Notes under the pieces: generated by a model
Databases searched by the model: none
The model's input: only the letters and a program-made list of their open reading frames with translations
Told to the model about the DNA's origin: nothing
Assembly (NCBI GenBank): GCA_965250275.1
Contig: OZ252297.1
Coordinates: 496,001-560,000 of the forward strand
Length of the DNA: 64,000 nt
Direction of reading: 5' to 3'
Source of the DNA: G965250275 sp965250275
GTDB taxonomy: Bacteria > Pseudomonadota > Alphaproteobacteria > Rhodobacterales > Rhodobacteraceae
In this document: positions 26,737 to 35,151 of the stretch, one piece after another
Numbering within the stretch: position 1 is the first letter of the stretch
Layout: the number at the start of each line of letters is the position of its first letter
Made by a program: the position numbers and the translations under genes

Positions 26737-27762
26737 TCAGCGACGCTTCAGCGTGTCGCCATAGGAGATCTTCGGCGACAACGTGATCTGGTCAGCGACA
26801 TCCTGTTCCGGTTCAGACAACCGTGACGCAATGATTTCTGCGGCCTTCTGGCCGATTTCCAGCCGGCAGGCGTCCATTGTGGCCAGTTGTCTGGGCAGGC
26901 CAGCCAGCAGTTCGACCCCGTTGAACCCTGCCAATCCGATCTGACCCGGTACATCGATGCCCTGATCCAGAAGGTAGAGCAGCCCGCCTGCGCCAATCAT
27001 ATCATTGGAATAGTAGAGAAAATCGAGGTCCGGGGATCGCTCCAGCATCTCGGCGGTCATCTCGCGCCCCTTGGCGAGTGCGGAACCTCCGGAATAGAAA
27101 GCCCTGTCCTCGATTTCGATCCCGTCCTTGGCCAGTACTTCGGTGAAGCCTTCGAACCGTTTTCGCGCACGATGATCCAGCGGCATTTTTGTGCCCATGA
27201 ACCCGATGTTGCGATAGCCCGCCTTGATGATTGCCTTGGCCATTTCCCGCCCGGCCCGCCGGTGGGAAATCCCCACCATCGCATCGACCGGCGTCCCGTC
27301 CGTGTCCATGATTTCGACCACGGGAATGCCTGCGGCCTTCATCATCGCGCGCGCCGGGTCGGAATGCTCCAGGCCTGCAATGATGACACCCGACGGACGC
27401 CATGAGAGCATTTCGTAGAGAACCTTCTCTTCTTTTTCAGGCAGGTAGTCGGTCACGCCGACAACCGGCTGCAACTCGGTGTCTTCCAGAACCTGATTGA
27501 TCCCGGTCAGAACTTCGGGGAACACCATGTTCGACAGGGAGGGGATGATGACGGCAACAAGGTTCACCCGGCTGGAGGCCAGTGCGCCCGCGATCTTGTT
27601 GGGCACGTATCCCAGTTCCTTGGCTGCCGCCAGGACCCGGGCCCGCGTTCCGTCGGAGACATCGCCCCGGTTGCGCAAGACCCGGCTGACGGTCATTTCG
27701 GACACGCCCGAGGCCTCGGAGACATCGCGTAACGTGAGCGGGCGTTTCTGATCGAGCGTCAA
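26737..27762 (-). CDS. LacI-family transcriptional regulator
   Basis: A 341-residue repressor with an N-terminal LacI HTH (TLRDVSEASGVSEMTVSRVLRN region) and hinge (KELGYVPNKIAGALASSR), followed by a periplasmic-binding-like effector domain (NLVAVIIPSLSNMVFPEVL; IDVPGQIGLAGFNG). The sequence is closest in style to gluconate-type GntR members, but no gluconate genes are nearby, so its target is unknown. The TTG start is supported by AAAGG eight bases upstream. It reads into the YcaQ-type glycosylase gene. Confidence 0.9.
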   Translation of the reverse strand: MTLDQKRPLTLRDVSEASGVSEMTVSRVLRNRGDVSDGTRARVLAAAKELGYVPNKIAGALASSRVNLVAVIIPSLSNMVFPEVLTGINQVLEDTELQPVVGVTDYLPEKEEKVLYEMLSWRPSGVIIAGLEHSDPARAMMKAAGIPVVEIMDTDGTPVDAMVGISHRRAGREMAKAIIKAGYRNIGFMGTKMPLDHRARKRFEGFTEVLAKDGIEIEDRAFYSGGSALAKGREMTAEMLERSPDLDFLYYSNDMIGAGGLLYLLDQGIDVPGQIGLAGFNGVELLAGLPRQLATMDACRLEIGQKAAEIIASRLSEPEQDVADQITLSPKISYGDTLKRR

Positions 27763-28138
27763 GGCGCACCTTTCCAGTTCGGGACAGTTTGGATCTTATC
27801 GCACGCCTTCGCAGAGATACAACTGCAGTGATTGGTGTGGCGGGCGAGTGAAACGGCGGGGAGTCGAACGTGACATGGCGCTATGTATTGCTCAAAGACT
27901 GTCCCGCTCAGCGCTTGTTTGGAAACTGCTCTGAGCACCGACCATTCAGAGCCAACCGCTTCGTGTCTTGGCAATGCTGAAAACGCGCACCCGACATGTC
28001 ACAAAGCAGCACGATCGAAGGCGAACTGTACGCCTCTGAGGCGCTGAACCAATTTCACAAAGGATGACGGCGCGCCGGACTCCATGTGCGTCGTTTAGGG
28101 TCGGGTACGGAGTATCCAGCCGCATCCAACCCGATTTC
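27763..28138. other. Intergenic region without a supported gene
   Basis: This 376-base gap holds the presumed promoter of the LacI gene. I found no convincing gene, repeat or terminator. A nine-base inverted match, CGGGACAGT at 27780 with ACTGTCCCG at 27898, is too widely spaced to interpret. It marks the left boundary of the AT-richer segment that carries the ImmA/PIN-like genes. Confidence 0.5.
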
Positions 28139-28657
28139 TCAGTTCTTCTCTAGAAGGCGTTGGTTAACTTTTTGCTCGCACGATTTGATCGCAGACCGGA
28201 CTGCGGCGCAACGGGACCGAATCCAAATCGTCAGACCGACAAAGACCAAAACAGGCAGTAACAGAAAATAGCCCAATATTGAATACGATTTCCAACAGGC
28301 TGTGGGATAGTCTGGCTGCAGAGTTGAGAGCGCAAGCACCGCAAGACAGCCCGACAACAACAGAAGGACGATAGAGAACACTTGTCGACTGAAACCTTGC
28401 AGGGCAATTTCAAGCTTTGCCAAATCAGCCTTTATCCTGTTAGACTCCTCACGTAGCCCGTCGAGACGGTTTGAATTAATGGTCGATTGCAGCGTGAGGG
28501 ACCTGCGAGAAAGATCGGCAATGCCCCCTGAACCGATCAGTTGAAGAATGGCTAAGCCAAGATATAAACCAACACCAACCTCAAGGGCACTTGAGAACGA
28601 TGAAAGAGTCAGCTCCTCCACGCCGCAGAAACAGAAAAAATCTTTAGGGCTAAACAT
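28139..28657 (-). CDS. Hypothetical membrane protein, three helices with a central coiled coil
   Basis: A 172-residue protein I cannot assign. The hydrophobic segments lie near residues 28-45, 90-112 and 125-147. Between the first and second is a charged helical stretch (about 50-85, RLDGLREESNRIKADLAKLE) compatible with a coiled coil. The ATG lies two bases from the divergent start of the ImmA/IrrE gene, so at least one of the two promoters must lie inside the other gene. A GTG at 28621 is an alternative start. Base composition is lower in GC than the flanks. It could be a membrane effector linked to the neighbouring protease pair or simply a passenger. Confidence 0.6.
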   Translation of the reverse strand: MFSPKDFFCFCGVEELTLSSFSSALEVGVGLYLGLAILQLIGSGGIADLSRRSLTLQSTINSNRLDGLREESNRIKADLAKLEIALQGFSRQVFSIVLLLLSGCLAVLALSTLQPDYPTACWKSYSILGYFLLLPVLVFVGLTIWIRSRCAAVRSAIKSCEQKVNQRLLEKN

Positions 28658-28659
28658 TT

Positions 28660-29781
28660 ATGACTTTCGGTAGTGCATTTGACGACATTCTAACGACGCG
28701 AAGTTTGAAACTCCGCGAACTGGCTAAGCGCGCAGACATTTCGGAACCAGAACTAAGGGATGCGCAAGCGGGGAACAAGGAACTCAAGGATGAGCAGGTC
28801 CGACGGATAGCGGATGAACTGGGTGTGCCCGTCCGGGCACTGTACGCCAATTCCAAACTTCCACTTTCGAATGTACCTGATTTTCGACGCAAGAGAGTCG
28901 GAGCGGGGCAGTATGACAAAGGCACAATTGCAGCCATTGGGTTCATTGAAAAAATCTCGGGCTCTCTTTCATCATTACCGCTTGATCTTGGACTCGAACA
29001 ATCCGCTCAAGAAAAAATAGGAGATCTGAAGAAGTCTACGGCCAAGGAACTTGCAGCAAAATGGCGAGAGCGTTGGGGAATAACGGACACCAAACAGCTT
29101 GATTGGAAAAGCTCCCATAAAATGTATTCCAGCTTGCGGGGGTTTGTTGAATCGCTGGGAATTTTTGTGCTGCATTACTCCTTCGGGAGCGATGAAGTGT
29201 CTGGCTTGTATTCAAAGTCCCAGAATGGGCCACACACTATTCTGATCAATACCACCTGTTCCAGTAAGGCGAGAAAGCTGTTCACCCTGGCCCATGAGTT
29301 CTGTCATGTTCTTATTCGGAAAGAGGGAGCATCAAACGTATCATACGCAAAGAATGACGTGGAACGTTTTTGCAATCAATTCGCGGCGTACTTACTAGCA
29401 CCCCGCTCGGTTATTCGGGCGGCTCTCACAAGATACGGATACAACCCTTCGATCAGTGGAGATTTTGTAAGGCTCTTTGCGTCAAATCTCGGTATTAGCC
29501 AACAGTGCGCCGTTCTTCGCCTTGTTGATACGAGGCATTTGACTTCAAACGATTATGGAAAATGGATCAGTCGTTTCAAAGGGAAAACGCCCACAGGTGA
29601 CGAAAGCGACCCCAGAGGCGGGCAAGGCGATGCTCTACAAAACAAGCGAACGCAGTACGGGGCTTCGTTTCTCAAGAAGCTCGCGGAAGCCAAAAAAGGC
29701 GGATTTCTCGACGATATTGATATTTTCAGGCTGGCTGGGATCAAGCCAAGGTATCAGCGCGACCTCTTGGGGGGCGCGTGA
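28660..29781 (+). CDS. HTH plus ImmA/IrrE-family metallopeptidase (antitoxin-like)
   Basis: A 373-residue fusion of an N-terminal XRE-like HTH (residues 15-60, SLKLRELAKRADISEPELRD) and a zinc metallopeptidase domain with His212-Glu-Phe-Cys-His216 and a probable third ligand, Glu235, in ERFCNQFAAYLLAP. The C-terminal tail (YGASFLKKLAEAKKGGFLDD) resembles HTH-ImmA antitoxins partnered with DUF4411/PIN proteins. Known ImmA/IrrE proteins cleave repressors or act as antitoxins. The gene is followed three bases later by a PIN-like protein, and it is AT-richer than the surroundings, which suggests horizontal acquisition. Confidence 0.85.
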   Translation: MTFGSAFDDILTTRSLKLRELAKRADISEPELRDAQAGNKELKDEQVRRIADELGVPVRALYANSKLPLSNVPDFRRKRVGAGQYDKGTIAAIGFIEKISGSLSSLPLDLGLEQSAQEKIGDLKKSTAKELAAKWRERWGITDTKQLDWKSSHKMYSSLRGFVESLGIFVLHYSFGSDEVSGLYSKSQNGPHTILINTTCSSKARKLFTLAHEFCHVLIRKEGASNVSYAKNDVERFCNQFAAYLLAPRSVIRAALTRYGYNPSISGDFVRLFASNLGISQQCAVLRLVDTRHLTSNDYGKWISRFKGKTPTGDESDPRGGQGDALQNKRTQYGASFLKKLAEAKKGGFLDDIDIFRLAGIKPRYQRDLLGGA

Positions 29782-29784
29782 TAA

Positions 29785-30222
29785 ATGGCCCAGAAAAATA
29801 TTGGTCCCACGAAAGTGATGGACTTGCACGGCATTAGAGCCGCGCTGAGCACAACGAACAACCAAGTTAAGTCCGCCGTCATCGACGGAATTCAATCTGG
29901 TGACATACAGCTCGTGAAGGGCGTCAGTGAAGAATTGAAGGCGATTGACGAGGACCTTTATACCGACTTCCAGACGATTAAGCCCAAGAAGTACATGAAG
30001 ATATTGGCGGCTCACCAGTCCCTTGCACAGATGCTGTCGGAGCAACATGGGTCTAGTATTTTCGGTTCTTTTCCGCCTTCTGAACGCTTCGATTGCGTCG
30101 CGCTTTGCATGAAAGAAGGGCTAGAGTTGGTGTCAGCTCCTAAGGCTCTCAAGGAGTACAAGGGAATCGTTTCAAAGTGCTCACTCAACGGACTAATTTT
30201 GAAGGATATTTCGGAGTTGTAG
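29785..30222 (+). CDS. PIN-like protein, candidate toxin paired with the ImmA/IrrE gene
   Basis: A 145-residue protein starting three bases after the protease gene, so certainly co-transcribed. It lacks a clear database-style signature but follows PIN/DUF4411 order: an early acidic strand end (KVMDLHG, Asp13), helix plus SGDIQLVKGVSEELKAID with Glu49/Glu50, and RFDCVALCMKEGLELVS with Asp103 in the position of the later PIN acidic residue. The usual LDTN start is replaced by MDLHG, so nuclease activity may be altered. The combination with an HTH-ImmA protein supports a toxin-antitoxin or defence role. This is inference from arrangement and a weak fold match. Confidence 0.6.
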   Translation: MAQKNIGPTKVMDLHGIRAALSTTNNQVKSAVIDGIQSGDIQLVKGVSEELKAIDEDLYTDFQTIKPKKYMKILAAHQSLAQMLSEQHGSSIFGSFPPSERFDCVALCMKEGLELVSAPKALKEYKGIVSKCSLNGLILKDISEL

Positions 30223-30304
30223 AGGCAAATTTTGCTTCCGGCCCTGCTTCCCAGCCGATTGGACCTTGCAGCTAGATCGCCGAATACCTCATAAAACAAG
30301 CGCT

Positions 30305-30381
30305 GGCCCCGTGGCTCAACTGGATAGAGCAGCCCCCTCCTAAGGGGCAGGTTGCAGGTTCGAATCCTGCCGGGGTCGCCA
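30305..30381 (+). tRNA. tRNA-Arg (anticodon CCT)
   Basis: A 77-base cloverleaf: acceptor GGCCCCG pairs with CGGGGTC (one G-U), the D arm has GCTC/GAGC, and the anticodon stem GCCCC/GGGGC has loop CTCCTAA with CCT at positions 34-36. The T arm is GCAGG-TTCGAAT-CCTGC, and the CCA is encoded. It reads AGG codons. tRNA-Arg genes are frequent insertion targets, and the ImmA/PIN-like insert lies just upstream. Confidence 0.96.
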
Positions 30382-30512
30382 ATTGATCCGGGCTTCACTG
30401 ACCCTGAGGCCAACTATGTGGCAATTCTAAATGCCATCAGCGTTCAACCAGTTTTGCCAACGTTCATGGGCGTTCCCGTGAGGAGATGGTCCGCGAGATC
30501 GCCTGCGCCACC

Positions 30513-30983
30513 TTATCCGTTTCCGCTGTTCGCAATGCCCGACAGGTCCAGGATGTCCTGCACCTTTGCCCCAATTCCGGGCGCTTCGGAGTCCCTTGGC
30601 CCCGAAATGTTCAGCACTTTCGGCGCATGAGACAAAAGCCAGGTTCGCACCTGCTCGGCGCAAGCAGCGGATCCCAATCTCACATCCACGACCAGATGTG
30701 GTCGGTTGATCCTGTCGGCAATCTCAATCGTCAGTTGTGTGCCGGGGCTTGGCGACCGTGTTTGAAACACCAAGAGTGCGTCGCTTTCCTCGACGTTCAG
30801 CCTGGTACGGACACTGACATCCTCGGACTCGGTCTCGATCAGGCCGGCGAATTGGTCTGGAATGCGCCCAGCCTCGTTGGTGCGTCCCTTCGGAACCCAT
30901 CCGCCATAGGAAAGACCGTTCCTCAATGCGAACTCGAAGGCCGCGAGGTCGACACCTGTTTGTCCGCCTGTCACGATCTTCAA
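30513..30983 (-). CDS. Molybdenum-carrier-like protein (cpYpsA/SLOG-related fold)
   Basis: A 156-residue protein of the putative molybdenum carrier/cpYpsA family, recognised by the N-terminal nucleotide-type loop KIVTGGQTGVDLAAFEFA and GGWVPKGRTNEAGRIP. The TTG at 30983 is the preferred start because GTAGGAG precedes it by seven bases and the protein then begins at the family's first strand. Its ligand and role are unproven; SLOG relatives bind nucleotides. It is adjacent to tRNA-Arg and may belong to accessory DNA. Confidence 0.8.
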   Translation of the reverse strand: MKIVTGGQTGVDLAAFEFALRNGLSYGGWVPKGRTNEAGRIPDQFAGLIETESEDVSVRTRLNVEESDALLVFQTRSPSPGTQLTIEIADRINRPHLVVDVRLGSAACAEQVRTWLLSHAPKVLNISGPRDSEAPGIGAKVQDILDLSGIANSGNG

Positions 30984-31194
30984 AGGGGCGGCTCCTACCT
31001 GATGCAAAGTGATCCAAAACGAGAGCCCGCGCCGAGCGCTACAGGTTCTCAGTTCCTGCCCTGACGAACAAAGTCGGCGATCCCATCCATCGGCAAACGG
31101 TTTGATGTCCCGCGGGGTCCAGAGGACGGTTAGGGCTTGATTGGTGATCAGCCTACGCGACGCAATGGGTTCTTCAAAGCGTTCGGTCCAAAAG

Positions 31195-31224
31195 AAACGC
31201 TCCGAGCGCGACCTCGGAGCGTTT
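31195..31224 (-). terminator. Intrinsic terminator of the iron alcohol dehydrogenase gene
   Basis: AAACGCTCCGAG and CTCGGAGCGTTT form a perfect 12-bp stem with a six-base loop. On the minus strand it is followed by a T-rich run (TTTCTTTT) and sits about 20 bases beyond the gene's stop. Confidence 0.88.
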
Positions 31225-31244
31225 GATGTTGCTCGGCGCTGACC

Positions 31245-32423
31245 TCAGGCGGCGAGTTTCAGGATTTGCATGATGTCATCGGGTCCTGACACGGTCTTGG
31301 GGTTTGTGCGGCCCCAGATGTCATTCATCGTGTACTCTGCGATGGTCTGGAAACGGTCCTCGGCGACGTCCACAGCAGACAGGCTGCGCGGCATGCCAAG
31401 CGACGAGATGAACGCATCGGCCAGGTCGCTCGCCAATGCGTCCGGTTCGCCGAATGCCGCAGAAATGCGTCTCTGTCGTTCGCCATTCACGTCCGCGTTC
31501 CATTTCAGGACGAAGGGGGACATCACGCAGGAGGTGTACCCATGCGGCACATCGCAAAGCCCGCCCAGAACATGGCCGATGGCATGGCTTGCCCCCATGG
31601 GAACGCCGCCGATGATCGGCAGCATGGATTGCCAGACACCAATCTGACATTTCAGGCGCGCTTCCATGTCGGTCGGGTCGTTTTTGACGCGTGGCAGACC
31701 TTCGATCAAAAGACGCAGCGCGCTGTCGGCCAATCCGTCGCAATAATCGTTGGACAGAAAGCTCTGGAGCGTTTCGATCGCGTGATCGAGCGCGCGCACC
31801 CCGGTCGAATTCCAAAGCCATTCTGGAGTATGCCGCGTCAGCGATGGATCAAGGATAATGCTGACAGGGGCCATCAAGCGCTCGGTATAGGCCTGTTTGG
31901 CTTTTGTTTTGGCGTCGGTCGCTCCGGATAGTGGGTTAAACTCTCCACCCGACAATGTGGTGGGCACACAGATGGTCCGAACGTTTTGCGAGGTGAAGCT
32001 GGGAAATACCATCTCGCCTTTGTCGTTCACCGTGACATGGTAGTTTCCCATCTCTTCAACGGTTGTGATGTTGTGGGCGAGGCAGATCGGTGTGATCTTG
32101 GCGCAATCGGTGACAGATCCACCGCCGACGGACACAATCAGATCTGCGTCAACCTTGCGGGCCATTTCGGCAGCTTCAATGACGTTTTCGCGCGGCACAT
32201 GCGGGGCCACGCCTGAGAACGTCGCCGCGTGGCTGTCGCCGAGCTCCTTTTCGATCTGGGCGATTTCGTCAGTGGTATCGCGCAGCGACTGACTCACTAT
32301 GAGCATGACGCGCTCGGCACCTGCCTGTGCTGCTGCTGCTTTGATCGCTTGCGCCGCTGGCGTGCCAAAAACGACCCCTTCTGTGGCGGTCAGCATGACC
32401 TGACCCTGTGGTGCATCTGTCAT
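31245..32423 (-). CDS. Iron-containing alcohol dehydrogenase
   Basis: A 392-residue NAD(P)-linked group III alcohol dehydrogenase. The cofactor loop VSVGGGSVTDCAK lies near residue 95. The metal site is formed by Asp/His in ALDHAIE and the two His of ASHAIGHVLGGL and CDVPHG. I start at MTDAPQG, with GGGAGGA eight bases upstream. It has its own terminator and ends the minus-strand block that carries the amide-type transporter, but a 302-base gap separates it from the transporter genes. Maleylacetate-reductase-like relatives exist, so the substrate is open. Confidence 0.9.
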   Translation of the reverse strand: MTDAPQGQVMLTATEGVVFGTPAAQAIKAAAAQAGAERVMLIVSQSLRDTTDEIAQIEKELGDSHAATFSGVAPHVPRENVIEAAEMARKVDADLIVSVGGGSVTDCAKITPICLAHNITTVEEMGNYHVTVNDKGEMVFPSFTSQNVRTICVPTTLSGGEFNPLSGATDAKTKAKQAYTERLMAPVSIILDPSLTRHTPEWLWNSTGVRALDHAIETLQSFLSNDYCDGLADSALRLLIEGLPRVKNDPTDMEARLKCQIGVWQSMLPIIGGVPMGASHAIGHVLGGLCDVPHGYTSCVMSPFVLKWNADVNGERQRRISAAFGEPDALASDLADAFISSLGMPRSLSAVDVAEDRFQTIAEYTMNDIWGRTNPKTVSGPDDIMQILKLAA

Positions 32424-32725
32424 TGAAGTAATCCTCCCAATCATGCGCCGCAAAAGTGAAACCCGATGCTGCGGCAGGCACCGGATCACTGGGCTGGCAG
32501 ACTGTCAGCTGATGCGGGCAAATCTAACCTTTTGGCTGGAAGCCCGCGGCCGCGCGAACCCGGATGTAACGTCGTCTGCCAGATGTAAGTCGAACGATTT
32601 AAACATTAGGCTTACTCAGGGTTGTCAGCAAGTCAAGAGGTGAAGCTGTGTCACCCTTCGGGGCCGCGCTCACAGAAAGGGCAGTGAAAAGACGTAGAGG
32701 TGTTCAGTGGGCTCCAACTGTCACC
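32424..32725. other. Intergenic region before the alcohol dehydrogenase
   Basis: No gene is supported in this 302-base stretch. It must contain the promoter of the alcohol dehydrogenase and the 3-prime end of the transporter transcript, but I see no clear -10/-35 pair or intrinsic terminator. Confidence 0.5.
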
Positions 32726-33409
32726 TTATGGCGCCAGGATTCCTCTGATGACCTCTGGGTCCGTTGAGCCTGCGTCCTGATGAAAGACCACTCGGCCGGA
32801 CTCCAGGCCCAGATAGTGGTCCGATACACGATTCAGGAAACTCAGGTTCTGCTCGCAGAGCAGTATGCCCGCTCCTTCGCGCGCGCGCGACATGATGCAC
32901 TCTGCCATGTGGTCTATGTTTTCCGGTTGAACGCCTTCGGACGGTTCGTCCAGAACCAACATACGGGTGTCCTCGATCATTGTGCGCACAAAGGCGAGGA
33001 TCTTGCGTTCGCCTCCCGACATCGTGCCGGCGGGTTGGTCCAGACGCTCCGCAAGCCTTGGAAACCTGGCAAAGTAGCGGTCCGGCATTTCTCGCGTAGT
33101 GCCCAGCGCCAGGTTTTCCCGCACCGTCAGATCGTCGAACACCATCCCGATTTGGGGCATGTAACCGACGCCAAGGCGCCGCCTCGCGCTCGCAGGCAGG
33201 TTGGAGAGGTCCTGTCCATTCAGCCGAACTTGTCCGCTTGCGGGTCGCAGTCCCCCTTGCACAAGTCTCGCCAGAGTCGTTTTGCCAACCCCATTTCTGC
33301 CAAACACACCCAGCACGGATCCGGTCTCGATCTGAACCGTCACGTCAAACACGACGTAGGTGTCCCCATACCCGCCAGTCAGGTTATCGAGTGCGAGCAG
33401 CGCGTTCAT
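32726..33409 (-). CDS. ABC transporter ATP-binding protein, LivF type
   Basis: A 227-residue ATPase of the branched-chain amino acid/amide importer class: Walker A GRNGVGKTT near residue 38, signature TMSGGE near 130, Walker B MLVLDEPSEG near 150 and a His/Glu switch region CEQNLSF. It overlaps the LivM-LivG fusion gene by four bases and is the last gene of the transporter operon. It provides the second nucleotide-binding domain alongside the fused one. Confidence 0.93.
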   Translation of the reverse strand: MNALLALDNLTGGYGDTYVVFDVTVQIETGSVLGVFGRNGVGKTTLARLVQGGLRPASGQVRLNGQDLSNLPASARRRLGVGYMPQIGMVFDDLTVRENLALGTTREMPDRYFARFPRLAERLDQPAGTMSGGERKILAFVRTMIEDTRMLVLDEPSEGVQPENIDHMAECIMSRAREGAGILLCEQNLSFLNRVSDHYLGLESGRVVFHQDAGSTDPEVIRGILAP

Positions 33410-35151
33410 TTCGTGCCCCCGACATAGACTGCCCGAACGTTCGGATCGCTGCGGACTTCGTTGAACGGGCCGGAGGCCAACACCTTGCCCTGATGCAGCA
33501 CCAGCACCTTGTTAGAGATAGATTCGACGATACTCATGTCATGTTCGATCACGATCACGAGGCCGCCGGTCCTGACCTGAAAATGCTGTATCAGATCGGT
33601 CATCAAACGGGTTTCATCTGGCGAGAGACCTGCGCATGGTTCGTCCAGAAGCAAGACGCGCGGTTCGGCCGCGATGGTCATGGCAAGTTCGAGGAACTGC
33701 CTGTGCCCCTGCGGCAGAGCTCTTGCCGGATTGGTCAAACCCTCCTGCAGCGGGACCAATGGGTGAGCGAGAAGGGAGGTCAGTGAGCCGGACTGCCAAT
33801 ACGCGGTAGATTGTCGGAACAGGTCCACAATGCCTGCTCGATTGGCCATCATGGCCAAGGTCAGGTTCTCGAATACCGTCAGCGAGAAAAAGACCGAAGG
33901 CACCTGCATCTTCCGGCCAATCCCGCTCTGCAACGCTTTGTGTGGGGGCCTGTTTTCGATCCGCTCGGATCCCAGACGGATTGAGCCCTCAGAGACGGGC
34001 AGATTGCCGGTGATCGCATTCAATGCGCTGGTTTTTCCGGCTCCGTTTGGTCCGATGATGCCGACAATTCCGGTGTCGGGCGTTTCGAACGTAACACCGT
34101 CCAGTATGCGGACGACGCCATGCTGCGATTTGACGTCGCTGAAGCGCAGCGGTGCACGGGTCTTCTGGGCGCGGGTGGAAGGCGGCGTTGTCGTTTCTGG
34201 CATTTGCGCAAGCTTGAGCGGTCGCAGTTTGCCAAACCCGGTTTGCAACATTTGCGCGATCCCGCCGGGTGCCTTGAGCACCACCAGAATGAAGGCTCCG
34301 GCCATCAGCAATTCCCAATATGGGAAGCTGTTTCTCAGTTCCGCAGACGCCCAGCCGACAACCACAGCGCCAAGCAACGGACCCAAAGCGTGGAACCTGC
34401 CCCCGACAGCCGCAAGGATCACCAGTTCAGCGGACAGGGCAAATCCCGTGGCGGTTGGTGTGACGATTCCCTGATGCGACGCAAACAGCCCACCCGCCAG
34501 CGCCGCAAGACAAGCGGAAAACGCAAAGGCCGCGCCTTTGACGACATGTGTCGGAAACCCGAGCATTTGCAGGCGTGGCTCATTGTCGGCCACTGCCCGG
34601 ACCACAAGGTCGACGGGCAGCCGGTTCAGGACGAGCAGCAGGATGGTCACGCCCACGGTCACCGCAACGATCACATAGTAGAATCCGCCGAATGGATCGA
34701 GATGTCCAAGACTGCTGAACCCACTCAACCCGTTGAACCCGCCGGTCAGGCTGGTTGCCGTTCCAGCGACCTGTTCTGCAATCATCACCAAAGCCAGGGT
34801 GATCAGGGAGAAGTATGGGCCACTTTCACGGCGACCCCGAAAAATCAGCGTCGCCAGCAGAAATGCCGCGCCGGCCAACATCGCCAGGACCCCGATGGCC
34901 AAACACAGTTGACCTACGAGCGAGACATCGGCGCGGAGGGTCATCGCCGTGGCATAGGCCGCGACACCGAAAAAGAGCGCTTGGCCCAAAGGCAATACGC
35001 CGGCCTTGCCCCAAAGGTATCCGATGCCCTGCGCGGCGATGCCGTATATCAGGTAGAGCCCCAGCTGGTAGGCGGCGAAATCCCCGAAGATTTCCGGGAT
35101 CACCAGTAGCAGGGCCAAAAGCAGGCTAGCGGGCAGAAGAACGGATGCCAT
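33406..35151 (-). CDS. Fused LivM permease and LivG ATPase
   Basis: A 581-residue fusion. Residues 1-300 are a LivM-type permease with about ten hydrophobic helices (YGIAAQGIGYLWGKAGVLPL; GGRFHALGPLLGAVVVGWAS). After a linker rich in Thr/Pro/Arg, residues 330-580 form a LivG-type ATPase with Walker A GPNGAGKTS, a degenerate signature LPQGHRQFLE and Walker B VLLLDEPCAGLS. LivM and LivG are more often separate chains. The gene overlaps LivH by 26 bases and LivF by four. It imports the ligand of the binding protein encoded just upstream in the operon. Confidence 0.92.
   Translation of the reverse strand: MASVLLPASLLLALLLVIPEIFGDFAAYQLGLYLIYGIAAQGIGYLWGKAGVLPLGQALFFGVAAYATAMTLRADVSLVGQLCLAIGVLAMLAGAAFLLATLIFRGRRESGPYFSLITLALVMIAEQVAGTATSLTGGFNGLSGFSSLGHLDPFGGFYYVIVAVTVGVTILLLVLNRLPVDLVVRAVADNEPRLQMLGFPTHVVKGAAFAFSACLAALAGGLFASHQGIVTPTATGFALSAELVILAAVGGRFHALGPLLGAVVVGWASAELRNSFPYWELLMAGAFILVVLKAPGGIAQMLQTGFGKLRPLKLAQMPETTTPPSTRAQKTRAPLRFSDVKSQHGVVRILDGVTFETPDTGIVGIIGPNGAGKTSALNAITGNLPVSEGSIRLGSERIENRPPHKALQSGIGRKMQVPSVFFSLTVFENLTLAMMANRAGIVDLFRQSTAYWQSGSLTSLLAHPLVPLQEGLTNPARALPQGHRQFLELAMTIAAEPRVLLLDEPCAGLSPDETRLMTDLIQHFQVRTGGLVIVIEHDMSIVESISNKVLVLHQGKVLASGPFNEVRSDPNVRAVYVGGTK

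Noticed and set aside
27780..27905. CGGGACAGT ... ACTGTCCCG inverted match upstream of the LacI gene
   Set aside because: Nine bases separated by more than 100 is readily expected by chance and does not resemble a LacI operator.
30305..30381. Attachment-site duplication of the tRNA-Arg 3-prime end marking an integrated island
   Set aside because: I looked for a repeat of the T-arm/CCA end on both flanks and found none, and the AT-rich genes lie on the 5-prime side of the tRNA, which is not the usual island side.
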